64,000 nucleotides of DNA from Planctomycetaceae bacterium (lineage in GTDB: Bacteria > Planctomycetota > Phycisphaerae > SM23-33): positions 16,798-80,797 of the forward strand of contig JAJFVE010000004.1 in assembly GCA_021371965.1 (NCBI GenBank). Reading direction: 5' to 3'. A program made the translations under genes and the position numbers. Below, one piece after another: positions 33,479-42,516 of this stretch. Within the stretch, counting starts at the first letter, position 1, and each line of letters starts with the position of its first letter. A model generated the notes under the pieces. It did not search any database and was not told the DNA's origin. It saw only the letters and a list, made by a program, of their open reading frames with translations.

Positions 33479-33904
33479 ATGAACCGGACCAGCGACGACA
33501 ATTGGACCTTCGGTCGCGGTTGTGCAATTCTTGCCGCTCACCTGGCCGGAGGCGGGGTGGTTCTGGCTGCGGTGTCGTTGGCCGCCATGTGGTTCGCATT
33601 CTCCTACATCGGCAGCCGCGTGCCTCCCGGTTTTCGGTATCCGGACATCTTGCTATTTGGCGGCGGTGTATTGGTGGGATATTCCGCCTGCTGGCTGATC
33701 TTCAGGCGAATATGTGATTGGTCGGGGCTCTACGAATATTGGATGCTGGTTCCCGTGTACCTGGTGGCGGTGGCTGCGCAGGTCGTGGCGTACAAGCTGA
33801 CCGTAAGCTGGTGGGCTACCGAAGGCGGCGCGATCATGCTCCTTGCGGCGGGGATGGGCTTCGGAAGCCTTATCCCGCCTGGCAAGAAGGTATTGTTCGG
33901 ATAG
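33479..33904 (+). CDS. Small polytopic membrane protein, function unknown
   Basis: This 141-residue protein has about four hydrophobic segments (around residues 14-42, 58-76, 83-105 and 110-130). A short Gly-rich turn RVPPGF lies between the first two. It follows the beta-propeller gene by 40 bases and converges with the alpha-galactosidase gene. No strong ribosome site is visible beyond GAATAAGAA. No family was recognised. Confidence 0.55.
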   Translation: MNRTSDDNWTFGRGCAILAAHLAGGGVVLAAVSLAAMWFAFSYIGSRVPPGFRYPDILLFGGGVLVGYSACWLIFRRICDWSGLYEYWMLVPVYLVAVAAQVVAYKLTVSWWATEGGAIMLLAAGMGFGSLIPPGKKVLFG

Positions 33905-33951
33905 CCCATGGCGCTCCGCCAGAAACAGAAACGCGTATCGCCTGCCACCCA

Positions 33952-35694
33952 TCACACATACTTGCATTCGATTAATCGTGCACCGTGTGGCGGAATGGCC
34001 TCTGATCGATAGCTGCCGCCGTGCCGGCCAAGGTCCTCGCCCGTCCAGAAGTCGCGGAGCTTGGCCGCGCGGGGCAGGGGCACGTCGATGGTGATCGGCT
34101 CGTCGGTCCAGTTGAACAGGCAGGCCATGCGGCGGTCGGGCAGGTCGATGATGCCCAGGCGGAAGCTTGCGTCTTCGAACGTGGCCGCCTTGGGCGGCGG
34201 GGGCAGCAGCTTCTTGAGAATCGCGATGCTCTGATCGCAAAGCGCCGACAGCTTGTCGCCCGAGAGCACCATGCCCGCGCAGGCGTAGATCATCGTCATG
34301 TGGAAGCGGTATTCGTCGGCCGTGGCGGTCGCGCCGGGCGTGTTCTCCAGCACCACGCAGTCCGGGTCGTTGATCCACAGCCGCCCGTGCTGCCAGTTGC
34401 GGTGGAACAACTCGGTGGCGATAGCCTTGAAACTGCCCCACGAACGGCCGATGTCGTTGGTGACGCGCATGCCGTGCACCAGGCCCAGCGAGCCCCACAT
34501 CGGGGCGTTGCAGCCGAGCACGAACGCGTCCTCGGCCCCGCGCAGGACGGCGGCCATCCCGCGGCGGTACGCCTCGATGCTGGTGGCCTTGCGGTCGTGG
34601 TGGACGCCACCGGGGATCGCCCCCCAGGAGTTGGCGTCGAGCTTGAAGTACGTGCAGCCCCACTCGCGACGCATCGTGCGGAAGACGCGCTCGAGGTACG
34701 CCTGCGCGCCGGGGTGCGTCCCGTCGAGCATGTACCACGGCCCGTCGCGCCAGCCGCCGAACGAGATCGTGTCCGACCGCAGCGGCTTGCCCGAGGCGTC
34801 CTGCACGAAGTACTCCCCGTGCGTGCGGAAGAGCTCGGAGGCCTCTGAGGCGATGAACGGGCCGACCCAGATGGCAGGCTCGAGCCCGCGCCGGCGGATC
34901 TCGCCCAGCAACGGCAGCAGCGCGTCGCCGAAGCCCGGCGCCGGCGTCAGCCAGTCGCCCATGTGCGTCTGATAGCCGTCGTCGATCTGCACGTACTTGA
35001 GCTGAGGGATGCGGGCGGTCATCGCGTCGAGGTTTTCGCGGATGTCGGCCTCGGTGATGTTGGGCCCGTAGTAGTACCACGAGCACCAGCCGGTCGGCAC
35101 CGGCGCGAAGGGCAGCGGGGGGTGGTTGCGGGCGATCTGCTCGCCCGCGGCCGCCAGCAGCGCCTCGCGATCAGGACCTTCCTGCACGAAGAACTCTTCC
35201 AGTTCCCACGCCTCGCCGGGCTCGAGGACAATCCCCTCTGCGGACAGCACGACCGCGGCGCGCCCCTCGGGCCACAGGCGGAACTCCCCGCTGAATCGCC
35301 GGCAGGAAGTAAACGCCGCCAGGATGTATCGCCCATGCGACGGACCAAGCAGCAGCAGGCTGTAGACGGTGAAGGCGCCGGGAGTCTGCGCGAGCTTGTA
35401 GTGGTCCTTGTCAGTGTACCCGCCGATGCATCTGGGCGCGGCGATCGTGCCGCCGTACTGGCTGAGCTTCTGATATCCTTCGGCGTAGAGCGGCGTCGGC
35501 AGCGGAAGGGGCAACTGTCCGCCGAACAGCACGATCTCTTTGACCGCTTGCGGCTTGGCGCCGGCGTTAAGCAATCGCCCGCGCCACAGATTATCCTGCC
35601 AACCGCCTTCGAGGCGCAATCCCTCGCCGGCGCCGTCGCGTCCGTCAGCCAGCACGATCTTGGGTGAGGATACCAGAAACTCCGATGGGGTCAT
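33952..35694 (-). CDS. GH36-type alpha-galactosidase
   Basis: A 580-residue clan GH-D enzyme: PTGWCSWYYYGPNITE, IDDGYQTHMGDWL, the nucleophile motif YFKLDANSWGA (Asp of KLD), and VTNDIGRSWG with the likely acid/base Asp. It removes alpha-galactose from oligosaccharides; no signal peptide is seen, which implies a cytoplasmic role. GGAGATC lies 6 bases before ATG 35694. It is in the glycan-related run with GH-A and beta-propeller genes. A raffinose synthase-like activity is a less likely alternative. Confidence 0.82.
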   Translation of the reverse strand: MTPSEFLVSSPKIVLADGRDGAGEGLRLEGGWQDNLWRGRLLNAGAKPQAVKEIVLFGGQLPLPLPTPLYAEGYQKLSQYGGTIAAPRCIGGYTDKDHYKLAQTPGAFTVYSLLLLGPSHGRYILAAFTSCRRFSGEFRLWPEGRAAVVLSAEGIVLEPGEAWELEEFFVQEGPDREALLAAAGEQIARNHPPLPFAPVPTGWCSWYYYGPNITEADIRENLDAMTARIPQLKYVQIDDGYQTHMGDWLTPAPGFGDALLPLLGEIRRRGLEPAIWVGPFIASEASELFRTHGEYFVQDASGKPLRSDTISFGGWRDGPWYMLDGTHPGAQAYLERVFRTMRREWGCTYFKLDANSWGAIPGGVHHDRKATSIEAYRRGMAAVLRGAEDAFVLGCNAPMWGSLGLVHGMRVTNDIGRSWGSFKAIATELFHRNWQHGRLWINDPDCVVLENTPGATATADEYRFHMTMIYACAGMVLSGDKLSALCDQSIAILKKLLPPPPKAATFEDASFRLGIIDLPDRRMACLFNWTDEPITIDVPLPRAAKLRDFWTGEDLGRHGGSYRSEAIPPHGARLIECKYV

Positions 35695-35710
35695 GTTTGA
35701 TCTCCTTCCA

Positions 35711-35808
35711 GGGTGCCATGGCGGTCGTCTTCCAACCGCCATGTCCCTGATGCTTCCACGCTGAAAGGTCGGGGACATGGCGGCTGAGCAACGGCCGCCG
35801 TGGCACCC
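35711..35808. repeat. Dispersed palindromic element, GGGTGCCATGGCGG ends (copy 2)
   Basis: Terminal repeats GGGTGCCATGGCGG (35711-35724) and CCGCCGTGGCACCC (35795-35808) enclose an inner ACCGCCATGTCCCTGA segment shared with the 30782 copy. One base differs between the ends. It separates the divergent alpha-galactosidase and aldo/keto reductase genes. Confidence 0.78.
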
Positions 35809-35857
35809 ACTATGCCCGCAGTATGAGTAGTTGTCCAGTCGATTGAAGTCGTCTAAA

Positions 35858-36760
35858 ATGCCCCGCATGGATCGACTCTTCAAATCGCGACGCGCCCTGG
35901 GGCGCACGGGCTTCATCGCTTCGCAACTGGGCATCGGCGACTTGGCCGACCGCTCTCTCGGGCTGCGGCAGTGCGCCGACACCCTGCGGCGGGCGATGGA
36001 CGCCGGGCTCAACGTGATCGACACCGCGCCGGCGTACGAAGACGGCTTCAGCGAGCAGGTGGTGGGGGCTGCTCTGGCCGGACGGCGCGAGGGCATGTTC
36101 GTCATCACCAAGATCGACCACCTCGACCAGCCAGTCGTGCCGCAGGTCGAGGGCAGCCTCGAGCGGCTGGGCCTGGACAGCGTGGACCTGCTGCTCTTCC
36201 ACGGCGTTTCCCGTGTGCAGGACTGGCAGCGATTGGCCGCGCCCGGCAGCGGGCTCGACCAGCTCGCCCAGATCATCCGCCAGGGCAAATGCCGCTTCGC
36301 CGGGCTCTCCAGCCACCATCCCGATGTGCTGCGGCTTGCGATCGAGTCCGGCCGCTGCGACGCGCTGATGTTCGCGCTGGGTCCATTCTCGGATGCACGC
36401 TACAGCGAGGAGATTCTCCCCCAAGCCCGCGCCGCCGGTGTGGCGACGCTGGGTTTCAAGGTCTTCGGCGCGGGCATGCTGCTGGGCGACACGAGCGGCT
36501 ACGGCAGACCGCTGGCGGCCGACAGGTCCGGCGGATTGCCGCGACTGAGCGTGCCGCAGTGCCTGCACTACACCCTGACGCTCGATCCGGACGTCGCGCT
36601 GCTGGGGATGAGCACGCCGGCCGAGCAGGACGCCGCCTTCGAAGCGGCGAAGACCTTCGCGCCGCTGTCGGCTGATCAGATGGCCGAGATCCGCGCGCAG
36701 GCGGCCGCCGCCGTGGCGGGCAAAGGCACATGCTGGTGGAACCCAGAGAAACAGTTGTGA
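35858..36760 (+). CDS. Aldo/keto reductase family oxidoreductase
   Basis: An NADPH-dependent TIM-barrel oxidoreductase of about 300 residues. The catalytic tetrad is seen as Asp and Tyr in VIDTAPAYEDGFSE, Lys in VITKIDHLD and His in LLLFHGV. The C-terminal cofactor region is present around VALLGMSTPAEQD. ATG 35858 (or 35867) is preferred to the upstream TTG in the same frame. The stop codon is at the edge of a heptamer repeat. The likely role is a sugar or aldehyde reductase in the neighbouring glycan pathway. Confidence 0.82.
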   Translation: MPRMDRLFKSRRALGRTGFIASQLGIGDLADRSLGLRQCADTLRRAMDAGLNVIDTAPAYEDGFSEQVVGAALAGRREGMFVITKIDHLDQPVVPQVEGSLERLGLDSVDLLLFHGVSRVQDWQRLAAPGSGLDQLAQIIRQGKCRFAGLSSHHPDVLRLAIESGRCDALMFALGPFSDARYSEEILPQARAAGVATLGFKVFGAGMLLGDTSGYGRPLAADRSGGLPRLSVPQCLHYTLTLDPDVALLGMSTPAEQDAAFEAAKTFAPLSADQMAEIRAQAAAAVAGKGTCWWNPEKQL

Positions 36761-36847
36761 GTTGTGAGTGGTGTGTTTTGAGTGGCGAGATTCCGGCCGC
36801 GGGTCTTTCCGCTGTTTCTCACCACTCACCACTCACAACTCACAACT
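36754..36847. repeat. Heptamer-unit inverted repeat (GTTGTGA type, copy 2)
   Basis: The left arm (36754-36790) and right arm (36818-36847) use TTGTGAG and CTCACAA/CTCACCA 7-base units. They share the unit sequence with 7035-7103 and 38700-38769. The aldo/keto reductase stop overlaps the left arm; the convergent cyclase gene ends 4 bases past the right arm. Confidence 0.8.
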
Positions 36848-36850
36848 GGC

Positions 36851-37489
36851 TTATCGGAGCAGCACCGCCCGCACGGGCGAGGCCTCGGCGCCTCGGATCT
36901 TCAGCGGCAGGGCGATCAGCGTGTATCGTCCGGCCGGCACGTCGTTGAGCACCAGCCCCTCCAGCAGAATCATGCCCGCCCCCAGCATCGCCATGTGGGC
37001 GGGGTAGCCCGGGGCCTGGAACATGTCCGTGCTGAGGTAGTCCACGCCGACGAGTGAAAAGCCGCGCGCCACGCACGCCTGGGCGGCATCGGCGTTGACG
37101 TACGCGTAGTCCTTGGTGAACTCCTGCTTGTCCAGCAGGCGGCGGGGGGTGTTGGCGGTCTTGAAGATGACGGCCTCGCCGGCGGCAGCGTCGGCGGCCG
37201 CGACGTGCTCGGGCGTGATGACCTGCACATCGCCGCACTCGACCAGGCAGGCCTCGAGCACGAACCGCTCGGGTCCGAAGGCGTCGAGGTTATCGCCCTT
37301 GGCGATGAAGTGGTTGGGGGCATCCAGATGCGTGCCGGTATGCACGCCCATCGTCACGCGGGAGCTGTTGGTGATTGCCCCCTGGTCGATCCGCCCGCAC
37401 CACTGGAAGACGAAGCCCTTGTCGCCCGGCCAGACGGGCATGCCCGGTCGCATGGCGGCGGTAATGTCATAGATTTCCTGATATCGCAT
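36851..37489 (-). CDS. Cyclase-family metal-dependent hydrolase (kynurenine formamidase-like)
   Basis: A 212-residue protein of the putative cyclase/KynB family: YDITAAMRPGMPVWPGD near the N-terminus and the metal-binding HTGTHLDAPNHF motif (His, Asp, His), then a C-terminal GVDYLSTD. Family members hydrolyse formamides, lactams or polyketide precursors. The substrate here is unknown; kynurenine formamidase is only the best-known member. Start 37489 is close to a candidate plus-strand promoter for fba. Confidence 0.78.
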   Translation of the reverse strand: MRYQEIYDITAAMRPGMPVWPGDKGFVFQWCGRIDQGAITNSSRVTMGVHTGTHLDAPNHFIAKGDNLDAFGPERFVLEACLVECGDVQVITPEHVAAADAAAGEAVIFKTANTPRRLLDKQEFTKDYAYVNADAAQACVARGFSLVGVDYLSTDMFQAPGYPAHMAMLGAGMILLEGLVLNDVPAGRYTLIALPLKIRGAEASPVRAVLLR

Positions 37490-37554
37490 GGACCTGATCC
37501 TCGTTTCTAATCCGGTAATCCGCTCTCCCCGATCCCCGCGGTTTGGGAAAACTA

Positions 37555-37583
37555 TTCCCTCGGCGGGCGGGTGTCCTTATAAT
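37555..37583 (+). promoter_or_regulatory. Candidate sigma70 promoter of the aldolase gene
   Basis: TTCCCT (37555-37560) and a perfect TATAAT (37578-37583) are 17 bases apart, ahead of GGAGAGAGG and ATG 37652. The -35 box is weak. Confidence 0.55.
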
Positions 37584-37651
37584 CCCACATTCCCCGCCCC
37601 GCGGCGGACGGTGAAGTCACCACCCTAGAGAACTATTGGAGAGAGGTCAAC

Positions 37652-38701
37652 ATGCTGGTACCGATGAGAGTCCTGCTCGATCACGCGGCCGCCAACGGCT
37701 ACGGCGTCGCCGCCCTGAACGTCAACAACATGGAACAGATCCAGGCGATTATGTCGGCCGCCAAGGCGACCGATTCGCCGGTGATCATCCAGGCCTCGCG
37801 CGGCGCCCGCAGCTACACCAACGACGCGTACCTGCGGCACCTGATGCTGGCGGCCGTCGAGCTCAACCCGACGCTGCCGATCTGCCTGCACCTCGACCAC
37901 GGCGACAAGCCCGAGACGTGCTTCTCGGCCATCGAGAACGGTTTCACGTCGGTGATGATGGACGGGTCGCTGCAGGCCGACGGCAAAGCCCCCAGCACCT
38001 ATGAGTACAACGTGAAGGTCACCCGCCAGGTGGTCGAGGCCGCCCACAAGGTCGGCGTGTCGGTCGAAGGCGAGATTGGCGCCTTGGGCGGCATCGAAGA
38101 CGGACACGGCGCCGGCCTGAGCGAGGAAGAAGCCCAGCAGCACCTGACCGACCCGGCGCAGGCCGAGAAGTTCGTGGCCGACACGTGCGTGGACGCCCTG
38201 GCGGTGGCCATCGGCACCAGCCACGGGGCGTACAAGTTCAAGAAGAAACCCACCGGCGAAGTGCTCAAGATGTCGCTGATCGAAGAGATTCACCGCCGCC
38301 TGCCCAACACGCACCTGGTGATGCACGGCTCGTCGTCGGTCCCGCAGTCGCTGCAGGACATCATCAACAAGTACGGCGGGCAGCTCAAGCCGACCTTCGG
38401 CGTGCCGCTGGAAGAAATCCAGAAGGGCATCCGCCACGGCGTGCGCAAGATCAACGTCGACACCGACAGCCGCCTGGCTATCACCGGCGCCATCCGCAAG
38501 ATCTTCGCCGAGACGCCCGGCGAGTTCGACCCGCGCAAGTACATGGCCCCGGCGCGCGACGCGATGGAAGTTGTCTGCCGCGAGCGCATGATCGCCTTCG
38601 GCCAGGCCGGACAGGCCGGCAAGATCCCCGCCAAGACGACCAAGGAAATGGTCGACTTCTACACCAGGAAGTGCGGCTGCAGCTGCGGTTGTAAGAAATA
38701 G
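37652..38701 (+). CDS. fba: Class II fructose-bisphosphate aldolase
   Basis: Cleaves fructose 1,6-bisphosphate in glycolysis or condenses in gluconeogenesis. Metal-binding motifs: LHLDHGDKPE (zinc His), GEIGALGG, AIGTSHGAYK and MHGSSSVP, followed by GVRKINVDTDSR. At 349 residues it fits the class IIB long form. The C-terminus is Cys-rich (KCGCSCGCKK), which is unusual. GGAGAGAGG precedes the ATG. The stop overlaps the left arm of a heptamer repeat. Confidence 0.93.
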   Translation: MLVPMRVLLDHAAANGYGVAALNVNNMEQIQAIMSAAKATDSPVIIQASRGARSYTNDAYLRHLMLAAVELNPTLPICLHLDHGDKPETCFSAIENGFTSVMMDGSLQADGKAPSTYEYNVKVTRQVVEAAHKVGVSVEGEIGALGGIEDGHGAGLSEEEAQQHLTDPAQAEKFVADTCVDALAVAIGTSHGAYKFKKKPTGEVLKMSLIEEIHRRLPNTHLVMHGSSSVPQSLQDIINKYGGQLKPTFGVPLEEIQKGIRHGVRKINVDTDSRLAITGAIRKIFAETPGEFDPRKYMAPARDAMEVVCRERMIAFGQAGQAGKIPAKTTKEMVDFYTRKCGCSCGCKK

Positions 38702-38769
38702 TTGTGTGTTGTGAGTGGTGGGTGGTGAGTGGTGAGTTCTCACAACTCACAACCCACCACTCACAACTT
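38700..38769. repeat. Heptamer-unit inverted repeat (GTTGTGA type, copy 3)
   Basis: The left arm (38700-38737) is TTGTGTG/TTGTGAG/TGGTGAG units and the right arm (38739-38769) is CTCACAA/CCCACCA/CTCACAA units, almost without a loop. It lies between the fba stop and the ABC exporter start. Confidence 0.8.
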
Positions 38770-38788
38770 TCTTCGTGAGGTTTCAGGC

Positions 38789-40672
38789 GTGGCTTCTACG
38801 GCGTCGGCCACGACAGGGCAGAGTGAGGACCCCAACTCAGGCCCGCGCGACGGGCGCGTTGTTGTGCGCCTTCTCCAACTCACGTGGCGATATCGCTCCG
38901 GGTGCATCAAGGTCCTGGGCCTGCAGCTTGTGCTGCTGGTGATGGCGTTATCGGGCTTGAGCCTGGGCGGGCTGGGCATCGACGTGGTGCGCCACGCCGT
39001 GACGCCCTCGACGGCGACGGCGCCGCACTGGCCGCTGGGCATCGCCCCTCCGCAGCACTGGTCGCCCATGCTGCAGATCACGCTGATCGCCGGCGGCGTT
39101 CTCGCCCTGGCGCTGCTGCGGAGCTTCCTGACCGGCTGGTATAGCATTGCCATGGCGCAGCTTCTCCAGGGTGGCGTCGTGCCCGATCTGCGGGCGGCCG
39201 TCTACGACAAGCTCCAGCGCCTGGGTCTGCGGTTTTTCCAGGCCAACAGCACCGGCTCGCTCATCAATCGCGTCACTGGCGACGTGCAGAACGTGCGCCT
39301 GTTCATCGACGGGGTCGTGATGCAGGTGCTCATCCTGGCCATCTCGCTGGCGGTATGCCTGGTGTACATGGTGCAACTGGAGCCACTGCTGACGGCCGCC
39401 TGCCTGGCCACCACCCCGCTGATCTACCTGCTGGCGCGGCGGTTCTCGATGCTCGTCCAGCCGGCGTATCAGCGCGAGCGGGAACTTTTCGATGATCTGA
39501 TTTTAGACGTGGCCGAGAACGTCCAAGGCGCCCACGTCATCAAAGGCTTTGCCCTGCAGGAGCAGGAGAAGGCCACTTTCGCCCGCAAGCAAAAGCACGT
39601 GCTGCTGCAGAAGAAGTGGATCTTCTGGCGTGTCACGACGTATCCGCCGGCGATCGGGCTGCTGTCGATGCTGAACCTGGCGGTGCTGCTGGGCTTTGGC
39701 GGATACCTCGTCATCGAGGGCCGCCTCGCGCTGGGCACGGGTATGGTGGTTTTCGCCGGTCTGCTACAGCAGGTCAGCGGGCAGGTGCAGGCGCTGGCCA
39801 CGGTCACCAACAGCCTCCAGCAGAGCCTCATCAGCGCCAAGCGCGTGTTCGAAGTGCTCGACGTGCCGCTGGAGATCGCCAACCCAGCCAATCCGCTGCC
39901 GCTGCCCAAAGCCGCCGGTCGCGTCGAGTTCCGCAACGTCACGTTCGGATACCAGAAGGACCAGCCGGTGCTGGAGAACGTGACGTTCACCGTCGAGAGC
40001 GGGCAGGAAATCGCCGTTCTGGGCGCCACCGGCGCCGGCAAGACCACGCTGCTGGGGCTGATCCCGCGATTCTTCGACCCGCAAAACGGCTCGGTGCTCA
40101 TCGACGGCGTCGACGTGCGGCAGGTGAACCTCGACGACCTGCGACGGAATATCGGCATCGTCTTTCAGGAAAGCTTTCTGTTCAGCGCGACGCCGGCTGA
40201 GAATATTGCTTTCGGCCGACCGCAGGCTAAGCCAGAGATGATCGAGCGCGCCGCGAAGATCGCGGCCGCACACGACTTCATCACCGCACTGCCCGAAGGC
40301 TACGACACGCTGTTGCAGGAAGCCGGTGCCGATCTCTCGGGCGGGCAGCGCCAGCGTCTGGCCATCGCCCGCGCGCTGCTGCTGGAACCTTCGATCCTGC
40401 TGCTGGACGATCCCACCGCCGCCATCGACTCGCGCACGGAGGAGGAAATCCTCTCGGCGATGACGGCCGCCCGGAAAGGCCGCACCACGTTCGTGATCGC
40501 GCATCGGCTCAGCACGCTCAAGCGGGCCGACCTGGTGCTGGTGCTCGAACGTGGGCGCATCGTCCAGATGGGAACGCACGAGCAACTGATGAGCCAGGAC
40601 GGCCTGTACCGCCAGGCCGCCATCCACCAGGTGGCCGACGACACCAGCCGGCGAATCCTGGGCATGACATAA
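38789..40672 (+). CDS. ABC exporter half-transporter with degenerate ATP site (subunit A)
   Basis: A 627-residue type IV exporter half: six membrane helices (about residues 30-330) followed by a nucleotide-binding domain with Walker A GATGAGKTTL, a canonical LSGGQRQRL signature, Walker B ILLLDDP and H-loop AHRLS. The catalytic Glu after Walker B is Asp (DDPTAAID), so this ATP site is probably non-hydrolytic. The start is GTG 38789, preceded by GAGG; the upstream frame is in a heptamer repeat. The next gene, 8 bases downstream, encodes the partner half. The substrate is unknown. Confidence 0.85.
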   Translation: MASTASATTGQSEDPNSGPRDGRVVVRLLQLTWRYRSGCIKVLGLQLVLLVMALSGLSLGGLGIDVVRHAVTPSTATAPHWPLGIAPPQHWSPMLQITLIAGGVLALALLRSFLTGWYSIAMAQLLQGGVVPDLRAAVYDKLQRLGLRFFQANSTGSLINRVTGDVQNVRLFIDGVVMQVLILAISLAVCLVYMVQLEPLLTAACLATTPLIYLLARRFSMLVQPAYQRERELFDDLILDVAENVQGAHVIKGFALQEQEKATFARKQKHVLLQKKWIFWRVTTYPPAIGLLSMLNLAVLLGFGGYLVIEGRLALGTGMVVFAGLLQQVSGQVQALATVTNSLQQSLISAKRVFEVLDVPLEIANPANPLPLPKAAGRVEFRNVTFGYQKDQPVLENVTFTVESGQEIAVLGATGAGKTTLLGLIPRFFDPQNGSVLIDGVDVRQVNLDDLRRNIGIVFQESFLFSATPAENIAFGRPQAKPEMIERAAKIAAAHDFITALPEGYDTLLQEAGADLSGGQRQRLAIARALLLEPSILLLDDPTAAIDSRTEEEILSAMTAARKGRTTFVIAHRLSTLKRADLVLVLERGRIVQMGTHEQLMSQDGLYRQAAIHQVADDTSRRILGMT

Positions 40673-40679
40673 GGACGAG

Positions 40680-42482
40680 ATGTTTAAGTTCAAGCCAGTC
40701 AAGATCGACGCACAGTCCGCCAGCGACGCCCTCAAGCCGCTGAGCATGGGGATTGTGCGCCGCCTGGCGAAGTACACCGAGCCTTACCGCAGCAAGCGGA
40801 ACTGGCTGGTGGTGCTGGTGATCTCGCGGTCGATCCAGTTGCCGATCCTGGCGTGGATGGTCGGCTGGGCCATCGAAGGGCCCATCCGCGGCGGCCACAT
40901 GGGCGACACGCTGTGGGCGGCGGGGGCCTTCGCCCTGATGGCCGCCTTTACGCAAGTGACGCTGCATTTCCGTCACCGCCTGGCGCTGGAGCTGGGCGAG
41001 CTGGTCATCCGCGACATCCGCCAGAACCTCTTCGACCACCTGCAGCGGATGACGATGAGCTTCTTCCACCGCATCAAGGGCGGGTGGATCATCAGCCGCC
41101 TGACCAGCGACGTCGAGGCCATGCGCACCGGCGTGCAGGAGGCGCTGTTCGTCAGCATGGTGCTGTGCGGGCAGATGATCGTCAGCGCGGCGCTGATGCT
41201 CTGGACGAACTGGCGGCTGTTCCTGGTGGTGCTGGCCCTGGCGCCGGTGCTGGCGATTCTCAACCGCATCTTCACCCGACGCCTGAGCTACCAGCACCGC
41301 ATCATCCAGGAGAGCTTCAGCCGCGTCACCAGCAGCCTGGCCGAGTCGATCGGCGGCATCCGCATCACGCAGGGCTTCGTGCGGCAGGACCTCAACGCCG
41401 AGCTGTTCCAGGAGCTGGTGGTGGACCACTCGCGCCACGGCGTGAACATGGCCCGCGTCAGCGGAATCTTCCTGCCGCTGCTGGAGTTCAACGGGCAGTT
41501 CTTCATCGCCATGCTCCTGCTGCTGGGCAGCTATCTGGCGATGACGCCGCTGCACACCGTCGAACTGGGCGACATGGTGCGTTTCTTCTTCCTGGCGGGC
41601 ATATTCTTTCAGCCTATCGGGCCGCTGGGCGGGCAGTACAACAACGCCCTGTCGGCCATGGCCGGGGCGGAGCGCGTATTTCGCCTGCTCGACACACCGC
41701 CGGACTGGGTCGACGCGCCCGACGCCGTCGCGCTGGAAAAGGTCCAAGGCCGCATCGAGTTCCGCAACGTCTCCTTTGGGTATGAACCTGATCGTACCGT
41801 GCTTCACGATGTGAGCTTTACCGCCGAGCCGGGGCGGACCATCGCGCTGGTCGGGCACACCGGCTGCGGCAAGACCACGATCATCCGCCTGATCGCCAAG
41901 TTCTATCAGCCCGCACCCGGCCAGGTGCTGCTGGACGGCCGCCCGCTGTCGCAGGTGCAGTCCGACAGCCTGCACCGCCACATGGGCATCGTGCAGCAGG
42001 AGAACTTCCTCTTCACCGGCAGCGTGGCCGACAACATCCGCCTGGCCCGCCCGGGCGCTTCAGAGGCCCAGATCATCGCGGCCGCAAATCGCCTGGACTG
42101 CCTGGACCTGCTGGAGTGCATGCCCGATGGCCTGCAGACTCGCGTGGGCGAGCGGGGCGCGGGCATCAGCCTGGGCCAGCGGCAGCTCATCTGCTTCTGC
42201 CGCGCGATGCTCGCCGACCCGAGCATCCTCCTGCTGGACGAAGCCACCAGCAGCGTAGACGCCGTGACCGAGGCTCGAATCCAGGCCTCCCTGGGCAAGC
42301 TCTTCGAAGGCCGCACGTGCTTCGTCGTCGCCCACCGCCTGAGCACCGTCCGCAAGGCAAACCTGGTGCTGGTGCTCGACGCCGGCCGCATCGTCGAAAG
42401 CGGCACGCACGAAGAACTCCTGACCCTCGGCGGGCAGTACGCGATGCTCTACCGCCAGTTCATCAAGAGCGGTCAGGCCTGA
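40680..42482 (+). CDS. ABC exporter half-transporter (subunit B)
   Basis: A 600-residue partner half with six helices and an NBD with Walker A GHTGCGKTTI, Walker B SILLLDEATSSVD (catalytic Glu present) and H-loop AHRLS. The signature motif reads ISLGQRQL instead of LSGGQ. In a heterodimer the Asp-containing site of subunit A would pair with this altered signature, giving one degenerate and one competent ATP site as in TM287/288-type exporters. AAGGACGAG precedes ATG 40680. The cargo is unknown; lipid, peptide or drug are possible. Confidence 0.87.
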   Translation: MFKFKPVKIDAQSASDALKPLSMGIVRRLAKYTEPYRSKRNWLVVLVISRSIQLPILAWMVGWAIEGPIRGGHMGDTLWAAGAFALMAAFTQVTLHFRHRLALELGELVIRDIRQNLFDHLQRMTMSFFHRIKGGWIISRLTSDVEAMRTGVQEALFVSMVLCGQMIVSAALMLWTNWRLFLVVLALAPVLAILNRIFTRRLSYQHRIIQESFSRVTSSLAESIGGIRITQGFVRQDLNAELFQELVVDHSRHGVNMARVSGIFLPLLEFNGQFFIAMLLLLGSYLAMTPLHTVELGDMVRFFFLAGIFFQPIGPLGGQYNNALSAMAGAERVFRLLDTPPDWVDAPDAVALEKVQGRIEFRNVSFGYEPDRTVLHDVSFTAEPGRTIALVGHTGCGKTTIIRLIAKFYQPAPGQVLLDGRPLSQVQSDSLHRHMGIVQQENFLFTGSVADNIRLARPGASEAQIIAAANRLDCLDLLECMPDGLQTRVGERGAGISLGQRQLICFCRAMLADPSILLLDEATSSVDAVTEARIQASLGKLFEGRTCFVVAHRLSTVRKANLVLVLDAGRIVESGTHEELLTLGGQYAMLYRQFIKSGQA

Positions 42483-42516
42483 GGGCGATTCCGCCGGTAA
42501 GTTTCTTCCCCGATGC

